Positions 44,031 to 54,915 of a DNA stretch of 64,000 bases are shown here, one piece after another (the stretch's first letter is position 1; every line of letters begins with the position of its first letter). The translations under genes and the position numbers were made by a program. The notes under the pieces are model-generated. The model was not told the origin of the DNA, did not search any database, and saw nothing but the letters and a program-made list of their open reading frames with translations. Source of the DNA: Coleophora flavipennella (lineage: Eukaryota > Arthropoda > Insecta > Lepidoptera > Coleophoridae); the NCBI GenBank assembly GCA_947284805.1, contig OX369285.1, forward strand, positions 1,597,201 through 1,661,200, read 5' to 3'.

Positions 44031-44302
44031 AGGCTTGCTGTGAGAATCTGAAATGTAGGTTTTCATAATTTTAAGATAAATAGTTTTGAAGTTATTTAAA
44101 AAAATAGGCGAAAATTTACCTATTTATCTCCGGCCCAAAACTACTGAGCCTGAAATTTTGAAATAAACAGGAAATGTTATTTACCTATAGATTACAGGAA
44201 AACCAATAAGAAGTCTTATTTAAAGTAACATAGGAAATTTCTCAATCAGCGTACGGAACCCTCTCTACGCGAGTTAAACTTTCACTCGTCCGGTTTTTTA
44301 TT

Positions 44303-45144
44303 TTCTAAGGCACACTAAGATTATTTTTTGAGTTATAATTAGGGTAGATAATTATTAGGTTCATATTATATACGTTAACAACCTAGGGCACGGGTCACTT
44401 TACAAACTCGGGAAGGTTAGGCCATAACGTTAGGATTAATATATATATATATATATATATATATTGGACATACTTCACACACGAGGCCCAAGTCTGGATT
44501 GATGATTAAAGGTGCATGAAGGCGCATTTTGATTCGTTACGAGCACCCCTACTCTTGGTAGGCTAATGTAACAAAGGCCGCATCCGTGCCGTGCAAGGTA
44601 CGTATTACGAACGTTAGCAGCGTTGTAAGTTTAAACTCGCATGTTTGCTATCACATCACATATCTCTTTACTTTAGTAATAATCCCTACTTTTTGGCCTA
44701 GTGGCAAACAGTGTTGCCGTCTTAGCGCATTATCCGTTCTAACTAGTGCGTTTTCGAAGCAGTCTAGCGCCAAAAATTTCAACCCTTCATAATTTTTTTA
44801 GTGCTTTTTAAAAACAGTCTCTCCATAAAATTTGTGTCAGAAATTCATTATTTTATTTGTTATGGCGCTTTTTTGGAATTTATTTAATGCAATTTAGAAA
44901 AATCGAGCAGCAACACAACAAACCTCCTGTCAGAAGAGTTTACAAAACGCCAGCCTGTTATGGCCTCTGACACGGCGTCTTCTTTCTTTCTTATCGTGTG
45001 GCACAATTGAAAGTTCTATCAAAGGGATAGACGGCGGTTGCCTGGTTTTTCACTTAACATCACCCGCGGTCACGTGCAGGGCATTTAGATTTACACCTGC
45101 GGACGTGTGCAACGCGACCTTCATACACATCTGGAATCAGATTT
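44303..45144. other. Intergenic DNA with a (TA)n run
   Basis: A TA microsatellite of about 24 bp lies at 44440-44464. Nothing else assigned. Confidence 0.4.
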
Positions 45145-45297
45145 GTAGGTTTTCCTCACGATGTTTCCCTCTACCGTTAAAGCAATCGGTAAGTATATGC
45201 ACGTAAGTTTTTTGAAAAACTCATTGGAACATTGGCCGTCCGGATTTGAACCCGAGACGGAGCCGAGTCGTTACCGGTTGAGCCACCGACGCTTCAC
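45145..45297 (-). mobile_element. SINE fragment (head and first part of body)
   Basis: On the minus strand it starts AGCGTCGGTGGCTCAACCGG, keeps the B box GGGTTCAAATCC, and stops after AACATCGTGAGGAAAACCT. Same family as 43695-44016, 3' truncated. Confidence 0.8.
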
Positions 45298-48200
45298 ACG
45301 GCGTCTGACACGGCGTAACGATTGCCATCTACTCCATCTTGTACCCATAGTCTGTCCAATATATGTATTATTGTACCATGCCAGTACCCTTTCTGTTTTG
45401 TGCAATAGCAAATGGCACTAACAGTCATGAAATGAAATAAAATGAAAATGAAATGAAATGAAATTTATTTTTAACAACATTTGTTGCAAGTCTACTACTA
45501 CACTCATTGTAGTCAATACTATACAAAATACACATAAAATGCTAATGCAAGAACAATGAAAATAAATGTCAGGAATTTGACACAATAAATGATAATTGAT
45601 ATGTTAAGAACACTTATTAAAAACGTACTAAAATAACTAAATAAATATAAAAATAAAATACTAAAATAACATGGTTATGCGTGCCTTGGGAAGTACCTAC
45701 GCTATTATTACCAGCTATCCCTCTAGCAGTGTTCCCCGGGGTGAAGACTGGATTTTTTTCCCCAGTTGTCACCGGAGTCAAATCTTCCAATCTGTCCCCT
45801 ATACCGCTTCGTGCCAGAGGGGACAACTCGGTCGAGATAAACGCCACTAACAGTCAAATCCATCCAGCTAATGTCCAGGCCTAAGTTCACTTATGCTGCG
45901 TGATCGATGCTACAACACGCAAGTTCATTGAACTACGACTGCTTCGATCCCTATCAACCGGTATTTGGTGTTCACTGCATTTCGCCTGATCTGGGATGGT
46001 GATCTATTATCAGCCACAACTATGCACTTGAGAGAATATAAACTGTCTATTATTTTATTTGTAGACTACAGAAGCAAGCTCAACAGATAATGCCTATTCA
46101 GTCTGCACTTTTATTTCTTCTGTACAATGCTCTCGGTTCGATTTGGTGTTTCCTAAATTAAATTAAAAATCTACTCGTATAAGTACCGATTCAAATAGGT
46201 ATTCATCGTGGTATTTCCAATTATTTTAACTAGTCATTTGTTTTTACTTCTTATCAATTTTTAATGAGAATGACGTCGATTCAAATGTTAGAATGGAAGG
46301 TTATCGCTCAGAGACGAGCTGTGCGGCCTGCGATACCACGGATGATGACAGATATTGGTTGGTAGGTAGCTCGCGAAAATAAAAATGAATCAGGCCAACA
46401 AAACAGTTTTGTTTTTTCAATAAAATTGTATAATATATTGATTTTTAATGCATTGATACGGTATATAAACGGGCAATTACTAGTCGGACTCACTCTCCAA
46501 GGGTACCGTAAACCGTACCACCACACCTTTCCACACAACTGTATGAATGATACCTACACATTACAAACAAAAACAACAACGCAAGCGTCAGATAATGCCT
46601 TTTTTTATTCTTTTTGGATTCCTTAGCGCAAGTACGACTCACACATGGCCGGTTTTAATATTTGTTTAACTTTTAAATTAGTACTACCTAATGTAGCACA
46701 ATTAATTTGAAATGAAAAGAACCAAGAAAGAGTGTTTGCTATTTATTACGTAGAATTTGGAATTAGAACCTAAAAGTCGAAACCTATTGTGAGGTAAATA
46801 TAGAAATAAAACAAAGTGAATAGATTAGAAGGTGAAAGGAAGATTATAAAATAGGAAAGTCATCGCTAATAGGTAAAAGAAGGTTCTTAAATGTTAGGTT
46901 TAGAATTTACAATTTTAAAAATAATTAGCTTTACTAAATTGTTTTTGGTGTACTGTAAGTGTAAATAAATAAATAAATAAGATATTTAAATATATGGTAG
47001 CAACCACGTACGTACGTAGTAGCTATAACAGATGTTTCTTAAAAATAAAATAAGTTAGCACTCAAAATTTGAAAAATAAAGGACACTTAATCGACACTTA
47101 AATTTAAAGTTCATTTAGTCCCTACGTTTGGGTATCTTCCATCACGCGGAAGAGGATAAATAAAAGGTATTACTTGAAATGGAGTTAGCCACGCTGAGGT
47201 GTACAATATGGGGGCGCACGTGAAGACACCGGCGGTGGGCCGGACGAAGAAACGCACACTCTAGCCTGTTGGTGTTTACAATGACGAGCACGAGCATTAT
47301 TGTGACGTCGAAGACTAAAACATGCTAAAAACGTAAAAGGACCGAGATTCTCATCACCACGTGACACAAGGTAAAACGATAAAAGAAATATTAAAATGCT
47401 TATCTCTCAAAAAATATCGGAGAGGGGACCGAGGTCAATAATTAAAAACATCTTGCCGAGCGAAACTGGCACCAATAGATAAATTTCTAGAAGATTTCCA
47501 GGAAAATACATATCATAACAGTCGCGGTAACGAATCCGTTGTGAAATACAAACACACGGCAGTTTGAAAATCTATCTCAATTTTCAAAACAATTCGGAAA
47601 AGTGAATATAATCCTAAACTGAAGGAGCAAACAGCAAGAAGATGCGATGGGAAACAAGGAGAATGATTTTGCAGCGAAAACTTTAATCACACCAAACCTA
47701 TAATCACACCTAGTTTCACTCTTGTATGTATTACCGTTTTACACTTAGAGCCAAACCAAAAGTAGCGTTTTTTGTACGCCACCCCTCCCCCTCCCCTTGA
47801 TTTTTCACTTTTCATACTTTTATTATTGTTTCATAGCGGCAATAACGTCTGTCAACTGCCTACCTATTAACGGTTCATGAAATACAGCCCGCTGACAGAC
47901 AGACAGACGGACAGCGGAGGCTTAGTAGGTAATAGAGTCATCGCGTTGTGTGGTGGCCGGAACACGACCCCTGTCGCACGGAACCCTAAAATAATTAGTT
48001 CGATAAGACTAGGGTATTATTCTTAGAGAAATAGCGATGTTGCCGCTTCTTTTCTGAGCTAACACGTGCATGTGATTTGCGATGTTGCCGCTATATGCGA
48101 TTGGGTGTGCGAAGAATGATTTAAGGAGAATTAACAAAAGGAAAGTGGTACGAGCGAGAGGGTAGTGTGAGCGAGAGGGGATGAATGAGGGGGGGTCGCT

Positions 48201-48850
48201 GCGTGGGAGCATGGCGAGACGGACAGAGGACAGACGCCCGGGACACGGGGGAGTTTGGTGGTATTAGCGACGAAAGTGTCAGTGAAATGATTGGGTGTTT
48301 TTTTGTAAAAGAAGTGTTAAAAATGCTGCTACGGTTGTTTGGTACGTAATTAGTTGGCTTTGCTTCCAAATTCTATGTTTGACCTTTCGTACATACTTTT
48401 GTGTGCAGTCAGCGCTCTTAATTGTGTATTGATAGCTTTTGTCATGCTAAATTATGTCACGAGAAGGCCACGCGAGTTCCTTTTTTATTTTTTGGCGTGG
48501 AGTTTGTCAAAACAAATTTAAACGGACTAAATAAGACAGAATACGAATATTTTAGTTTTTTGAGCCTGACTATTCACAAGTCGTATCTAACACTAACCGA
48601 TTATGTTTATTGTTAGATGTTGTAAGCTTAAGCTTGTACAAAACCCCTAGGATTTTGTACTTACAACTGTACTCTTGAAAGACCGAGATTAGCGAGAAGC
48701 CAGGGTTCGTTATAATCAAAACTTTATTCAGCAGATAATAATGACGTGAATCTTTATAAAAATGTAACTTAAGTATTAAAGACTTGCCAGACGTAATTAC
48801 GGCTCTAAAGTTGTGTACTCTTTGTTTGTTAATTTGAGTAGTCAAATTAA
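45298..48850. other. Intergenic DNA, no gene recognised
   Basis: A run of (GAAAT)n near 45428-45462 looks like the tail of a LINE on the minus strand, similar to the tail at 30336-30360, with possible 3' UTR to about 45660. (AAAT)n near 46965-46980. ORFs up to 91 codons lack family character. The stretch 48140-48260 is purine-rich. Confidence 0.4.
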
Positions 48851-49447
48851 AGTAACAAAAATAAGGAACTTAAAAATGAGCTAAGTGAATATGACATTAA
48901 ATTACACGATCTCCTTGACGAACGCGACCAGCTGGCAAAAACCATTTCCACTTATGACCAGTGCAATGAAATCCACGAGGAGGCACTGGACCGCATCCAA
49001 CACCTGGAATGCGATCTGTCCACGGCGCAGGGCCGCATTGAGCAGCTGGAGGCGGAGAAACATCAAAGGCAGCTAACTGATACTCAGAACCTGTATGGTG
49101 AGATAGTTGGTCGGAAATCCGAGTCTGCTGTAGGAATTTGTCACAGTAGCCGAAACAAAAGTAAAAAGTATGCTAGGATTAATAGATTAATTAAGAAATC
49201 TACACTTCAAATAAATAAATTCTGTTGTAAATGTAGAACAACAGACCAACTAAGAGCAGAACGAACGGACTTATAAGCACAATTAGACAAGTACAACGTT
49301 CAAGTAGATAGTTATAAGAGTAAATATGACATGGACACACGGAATCTAGAGTTAGAAATAGTTAGGTTAACGGATTGTCTTGCAGAAATGAATCAAAAAT
49401 ATGAGCAATCCGAAAAACAAATAGAAGAACATGTTTTGGCTACATAA
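48851..49447 (+). pseudogene. LINE ORF1, coiled-coil part
   Basis: Open from 48851 to a TAA at 49274-49276, then on in the same frame to a TAA at 49445-49447. Heptad-like residues throughout (ELSEYDIKLHDLLDERDQLA, RIQHLECDLSTAQGRIEQLE, and after the first stop LELEIVRLTDCLAEMNQKYE), with a small CCKC cluster in between. The 5' end is missing. Confidence 0.75.
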
Positions 49448-50087
49448 GCTGTTGGAACTGTGTAGGTATAATTCAGAGCGCTTTGACTCATTAGTGAACA
49501 ACCATCAGTGTGACTGCAGCCTAATAGTCCCCGCCGAAGGGCCGGCTACAAACCAGTGTGAAAATTTTATTTTTAAAAATGACCTAAATTTAACAACAAA
49601 CCATTGCGAACATATCAGTGCTGTACCAACCTCACACTATAAAAGAGCTGCTGCGACTATTTTATTGTCGGCTCCAGTTAGTTCGCAGGAAAAGACTTTA
49701 ATTTTCTCTGATAAGCTTGGTGTTGGATTTGGAACGTTGTTTGTGTGTGGCGTGAAGAACTCGACAACTACCACGGAAACCATGTGCTACCCTGATGCCT
49801 CTTTAGATTATATAGTAGGTAAAATGTGTAAAAGTTCCTCTGACCAATACAACTCACTTGTGTTAATGTTGTTAATAGTACAAATGTAAAGAAAGCTCAC
49901 ATTAAAAAATCTGTTGACCGGCTAATTGAGCTTAGCAAGGAAAAGAAATGTAATGTAACAGTGTGTGCATTTCCTTACTGTACTAATGAAACACCCAACT
50001 ATAATACAAAATTAAATTAAATTTATGTTTATACAATTTTACTTGTAGTCATAGCGACTTTGTATTATTTTTTGATACAAATAGTTT
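49431..50087 (+). pseudogene. LINE ORF1, SGNH/esterase-like part
   Basis: The frame 49431-49889 holds a His/Cys-rich linker and then KTLIFSDKLGVGFGTLF, the counterpart of the first block in the other LINE's ORF1. It continues after a frameshift near 49885 with SVDRLIELSKEKKCNVTVCA and, after another, with a segment ending DTNSFV where the giant element is inserted. Confidence 0.7.
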
Positions 50088-50828
50088 TGTAAAAGTAGAT
50101 AGAAATTGGGGTTTTTGATCCACCAACCAGTGTAAGGATAGAGCTCTCCGGTGGTACGTAGAGTATCGTGTTCTAAGGTCTGGTTATGTTGGTTGGTCTG
50201 TAGGGGTCTGGCATGACCGTGTTGTTGGTCGCTTAACCTGAGTGATGTCGAGAGCCGCTGCTGCGACGCCGGAGCGCCATTGTTGGTGGTGTGGTGTGAA
50301 GACAGGTGTGATAGGTGTGTTCAACAGCCGCTGCTGCGACGCCGGAGCGTCATTGTTGGTGGTGGTGTGTTGTGAAGACAGGTGTTATGAGTTGAGTGTG
50401 TGATTTAACATCCGGCGGAGGTGGAATGTTCTAGGGGTGTGTTTTCATGCAGGGTGGAGGGGGTGGTTAAAGGTTTTGTGGAGGCGGTAGAAGCTCTGAG
50501 GGGTGGGTAGTAGCTCTGAGAGTTGAGGCTTTGAGGGTAAGAGGCGAGGCCCTAGGGGATGGTGCATACATCCTGTGAGGTGCTAGGTGTAAGGTTCTAG
50601 AGGGGTGGGGAGTTGAGGGTGTGGAGGTTCTAGGGGATGATCGGTGGAGTGCTGGGTTTTAGAGAGGTGGGTTCTAGGGGTATGTGTAGCCAGCAGGGTG
50701 AGAGGCTCTGAGGGATGGGTAAAGGCTCTGAGGGGTGGGGTGGGGAATGGTGCTGGATCAAGGCTTCGTAAGGTTAACGTTAGACAAGTACGGATGTAGT
50801 GAGATAATATCCTATATGTTAGAGTAAG

Positions 50829-50894
50829 AATGGTGTGAGAATCGAACCCAGACTCACATGCAATGTGCCTAACCACTGTGCCATGAGGAACGAC
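50829..50894 (-). other. tRNA-like module 1, left arm
   Basis: Minus strand: TGGCACAGTGGTTAGG (A box) and GGGTTCGATTCTC (B box). Not a proper cloverleaf by eye, so a SINE-like head or tRNA relic. Points outward to the left end. The mirror copy at 59212-59278 has GGGTTCGTTTCTC, one change in the B box. Confidence 0.6.
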
Positions 50895-51728
50895 CTTCTC
50901 GAGTCTTATCAACGCATGCCGCTCGCAGGCGGATGTGGTCAGCTGATAAAAGTATACAGTTTAATAGAATTTTATGTAGTTAACGAGAAACATCTTTTAG
51001 GGTTTCGTATGCAATTCTTAAAAATAAAAAAACCGTTTTCATTCATGTTTGTATATTTACAATGGTTATAATTTATCTATTTATTGAGCACATTACAATA
51101 GTTAGCTAGCTGTCGCTGCGACGGCAATGATAGCGTTGGTGATGAGTTTAGCATCGTTGTTTTTTTTTTCTTATAAAATTCGAAACTGTAGCTCGTTATA
51201 GTTTATCGTTGCGGTTTCTTTACGAGGTCGTTACTTCCTTTTTTGTAAAATGTAAAATTATTTAATATGGAAATAAAGTGGTTAGATAAGAAATATGATA
51301 ATTTTCTGTGGTTTCACTTCCTCGACTTGTTTTTCAAGGCTATTGTGTGGTTTTTTTATCAAATTATTTGAGTGTTTTTTGATATTTATATGGAAGACTT
51401 CGTAGTTTCGCTCATAAAATTATAAAAAATATTTAAGGATCCGCATACAAAAAATGTCTACCCAATGAGGAGTCTACCTAGATACCTATTTTTTCATAGT
51501 CCACCGCATCTGAGTTATCTCCTCGCTTTTAGGATTTGTAAAGTATAATACCTCTACATACCTATTATAAATTCTATTAAGAGTGTATGAAGACTTAATT
51601 TTACAGACTCCGAGGGAAGGGTATCCTATCTACGACGCGTCGAGGGTTGTGGGTCGCTGGGGGAAGCGCTGAGGGGCGGGGGAAATAATGCTTCACGGTT
51701 CTAACACTAATAGAAAGTTGGATAAAAG

Positions 51729-51800
51729 TTAGAGCGAGAATCGAACCCACCACCTCATAATGAGAAGCCAATGGACTTAACCACTATGCCAAACGACTCC
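51729..51800 (-). other. tRNA-like module 2, left arm
   Basis: Minus strand: TGGCATAGTGGTTAAG and GGGTTCGATTCTC. Diverged relative of module 1; both are preceded by a shared segment with CTGCGAGCGG. Points outward. Confidence 0.6.
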
Positions 51801-52061
51801 TCCGAGTCATATACCGCTCGCAGACGGATGCGGTCTGCTGATAACAGTATTTTATGTTTATAAACTCTACACTATTATAACTAGTCACAACCTGCGACTA
51901 CACCTGCGTGGATTTCCTCTCGTTAAGGGGGTACAGATAGATGGACATACAAAAGGTGTTGATTCTACCCTTCTAGCACATGACTTCGTCACAGTCTTAA
52001 ATGAGATAGGTATGAAGCTCTAAAATAAAATAAAAAACATTCATTTACTTCCTCCTATGTG

Positions 52062-54285
52062 GAACCCTAAAAAATTCTTAAACTCTTAAGTTGAAATTTT
52101 GTTAAAACTGATCAAGTATGAGTTGAACTTATATTGGAGGGTTCTGTATATAATAAGTTTAACTAAGATATGTATGAGACTCTTAAATCAAAACACTGTT
52201 ATCTATTGATATGGAACCCCAAACAAATTCTTAAACTATTACGTTGAAAACATATCATATTCAGTTAACATCATAAAGAAATATGAAAAAAACCTATTTG
52301 CTAAAAACTAATCAAGCATGAGTTGAACTTATATTAGGAGGAGGGTTCTGTATAGATTAAGTTTAAATAGGATGGATGCTTATGAAGCTCTAAAATCAAA
52401 CACTCATTATTTGCATTGAAGAATGTTTGAGATAGGTGAGAAACTTAATTTTCAATGATATATATTACTAAATAATAAAAGTAATCTACCAATGTAGAAC
52501 CCTAAAAAATTCTTAAACTCTTAAGTGGAAATTTTGTTAAAACTGATCAAGTATGAGTTGAACTTGTATTGGAGGGTTCTGTATATAATAAGTTTAACTA
52601 AGATATGTATGAGACTCTAAAATTAAAACACTGTTATCTATTGATATGGAACCCCAAACAAATTCTTAAACTAATACGTTGAAAACATATCATATTCAGT
52701 TGACATCATAAAGAAATATGAAAAAAACCTATTTGCTAAAAACTAATCAAGCATGAGTTGAACTTATATTGGGAGGAGGGTTCTGTATAGATTAAGTTTA
52801 AATAGGATGGATGCTTATGAAGCTCTAAAATCAAACACTCATTATTTCCATTGAAGAATATTTGAGATAGTTGAGAAACTTAATTTTCAATGATATATTA
52901 CTAAATAATAAAAGTAATCAACCAATGTAGAACCCTAAAAATTTAACCCTAAAAAATTCTTAAACTCTTAAGTGGAAATTTTGTTAAAACTGATCAAGTA
53001 TGAGTTGAACTTGTATTGGAGGGTTCTGTATATAATAAGTTTAACTATTGATATGGAACCCCAAACTAATTCTTAAACTAATACGTTGAAAACATATCAT
53101 ATTCAGTTGACATCATAAAGAAATATGAAAAAAACCTATTTGCTAAAAACTAATCAAGCATGAGTTGAACTTATATTGGGAGGAGGGTTCTGTATAGATT
53201 AAGTTTAAATAGGATGGATGCTTATGAAGCTCTAAAATCAAACACTCATTATTTGCATTGAAGAATGTTTGAGATAGGTGAGAAACTTAATTTTCAATGA
53301 TATATTACTAAATAATAAAAGTAATCTACCAATGTAGAACCCTAAAAATTTAACCCAAAAAAATTCTTAAACTCTTAAGTTGAAATTTTGTTAAAACTGA
53401 TCAAGTATGAGTAGAACTTGTATAGGAGGGTTCTGTATATAATAAGTTTAACTAAGATATGTATGAGACTCTAAAATAAAAACACTGTTATCTATTGATA
53501 TGGAACCCTAAACAAATTCTTAAACTATTACGCTAAAAACATATCATATTCAGTTCACATCATAAAGAAATATGAAAAAAAAACCTATTTGCTAAAAACT
53601 AATCAAGCATGAGTTGAACTTATATTGGGAGGAGGGTTCTGTATAGATTAAGTTTAAATAGGATGGATGCTTATGAAGCTCTAAAATCAAACATTCATTA
53701 TTTACATTGAAGAATGTTTGAGATAGGTGAGAAACTTAATCTTCAATGATATATTACTAAATAATAAAAGTAATCTACCAATGTAGAACCCTAAAAATTT
53801 AACCCTAAAAATTCTTAAACTCTTTAGTTGAAATTTTGTTAAAACTGATCAAGTATGAGTTGAACTTGTATTGGAGGGTTCTGTATATAATAAGTTTAAC
53901 TAAGATATGTATGAGACTCTAAAATTAAAACACTGTTATCTATTGATATGGAACCCTAAAAAAATTCTTAAACTATTACGTTAAAAACATATCATATTCA
54001 GTTCACATCATAAAGAAATATGAAAAAAAACCTATTTGCTAAAAACTAATCAAGCATGAGTTGAACTTATATTGGGAGGAGGGTTCTGTATAGATTAAGT
54101 TTAAATAGGATGGATGCTTATGAAGCTCTAAAATCAAACATTCATTATTTACATTGAAGAATGTTTGAGATAGGTGAGAAACTTAATTTTCAATGATATA
54201 TTACTAAATAATAAAAATAATCTACCAATGCAGAACCCTAAAAATTCCTAAAAATTTAATAAAGTTGAAATACCTAACCTTTCTG
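52062..54285. repeat. Satellite array of the left arm, five units
   Basis: Units of 407-449 bp, judged by the word AATAATAAAA at 52471, 52904, 53311, 53760 and 54207. Each unit is a dimer of two diverged halves of about 215 bp, around TCAAGTATGAGTTGAACTTG and TCAAGCATGAGTTGAACTTA, each followed by GGTTCTGTATA. The third unit is shorter through loss of the segment with CTAAGATATGTATGAGACTC. Confidence 0.9.
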
Positions 54286-54915
54286 CATAAACTAATTAAG
54301 TATAAGTTTTACTTATATTCGAACAGGGTTCTGTATATACTAACCCAAATGAACTTCGGTCAAGTGTAAGTTGAAATATGCATAACGTGGGTTCTACAAA
54401 CACTAAATAAAAGAGCTTCTATAGCTAAGTGCAAGTTGAACTTATATTGCTATAGGGTTCTGTATAGAATAAGTTTAAATAAATGATATAGGTATGGAAT
54501 CCTAAAAATAATGTGACCCTCGTTATGGAATCCTATAGATAATAACTTCATTACTAACTAAAATAACTTTTATGGTTAAGTATGAGTCGAGATATATGTA
54601 GTGTGGGTTCTGCATATACATAGTTCTACTAACCTGAATTAACTTCTATGGTTACGTGCGAGTTGAATTATGTATACTTAACGGAAAATTTGTTAAAACC
54701 AATCAAGTACTTATGAGTGGAACTTATATTGGGAGAGGCTTCTGTATAGAATGAGTTTAAATGATATAGACATGGAACCCTAAAATTTAAACTATCATCA
54801 CTTTATAATCTCATCTTTTTATGGAAAATAATATATGGAACCCTAAAAAATAATGCGATTCCCTATTATGAAATCCTATATATAATAACTTCGTCACTCA
54901 CTAACTCTAACCTGA
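54286..54915. repeat. Centre of the giant element
   Basis: About 630 bp between the inverted arms. It is made of more diverged half-units (GGGTTCTGCATATACATAG, GGGTTCTGTATAGAATAAG), so it also belongs to the satellite family. No ORF. Confidence 0.7.

Larger units (their letters stand above)
42188..44302. repeat. Older dispersed repeat split by a mariner and a SINE
   Basis: The left part starts GGTTCCGTACCTGAGAAAG (42188). After the two insertions the right part ends ACGGAACCCTCTC...CACTCGTCCGGTTTTTT near 44302. Without inserts it is about 0.5 kb. The same kind of repeat, more degenerate, is in intron 2 near 7090-7423. Confidence 0.55.
50094..52061. repeat. Left outer arm of the giant element
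   Basis: Matches 58045-60011 in inverse orientation with sparse substitutions (for example GTTCTAAGG against GTTCGAAGG in the complement). Contains a 73-bp direct duplication with GCCGCTGCTGCGACGCCGGA (50253 and 50326), a G-rich zone (50395-50760), and two tRNA-like modules with flanking sequence that look like an old duplication of about 0.9 kb. Confidence 0.9.

Noticed and set aside
44586..44792. 68-codon ORF as a gene
   Set aside because: No domain, no splice or promoter context, random composition.
48121..48369. 82-codon minus-strand ORF as a gene
   Set aside because: Pro/Ser-rich reading of a purine-rich tract.
50583..50912. 109-codon ORF in both outer arms of the giant element
   Set aside because: Pro/Leu/Thr-rich translation of a strand-asymmetric repeat, overlapping the tRNA-like module. 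No domain. Conservation between arms follows from the inverted repeat itself.
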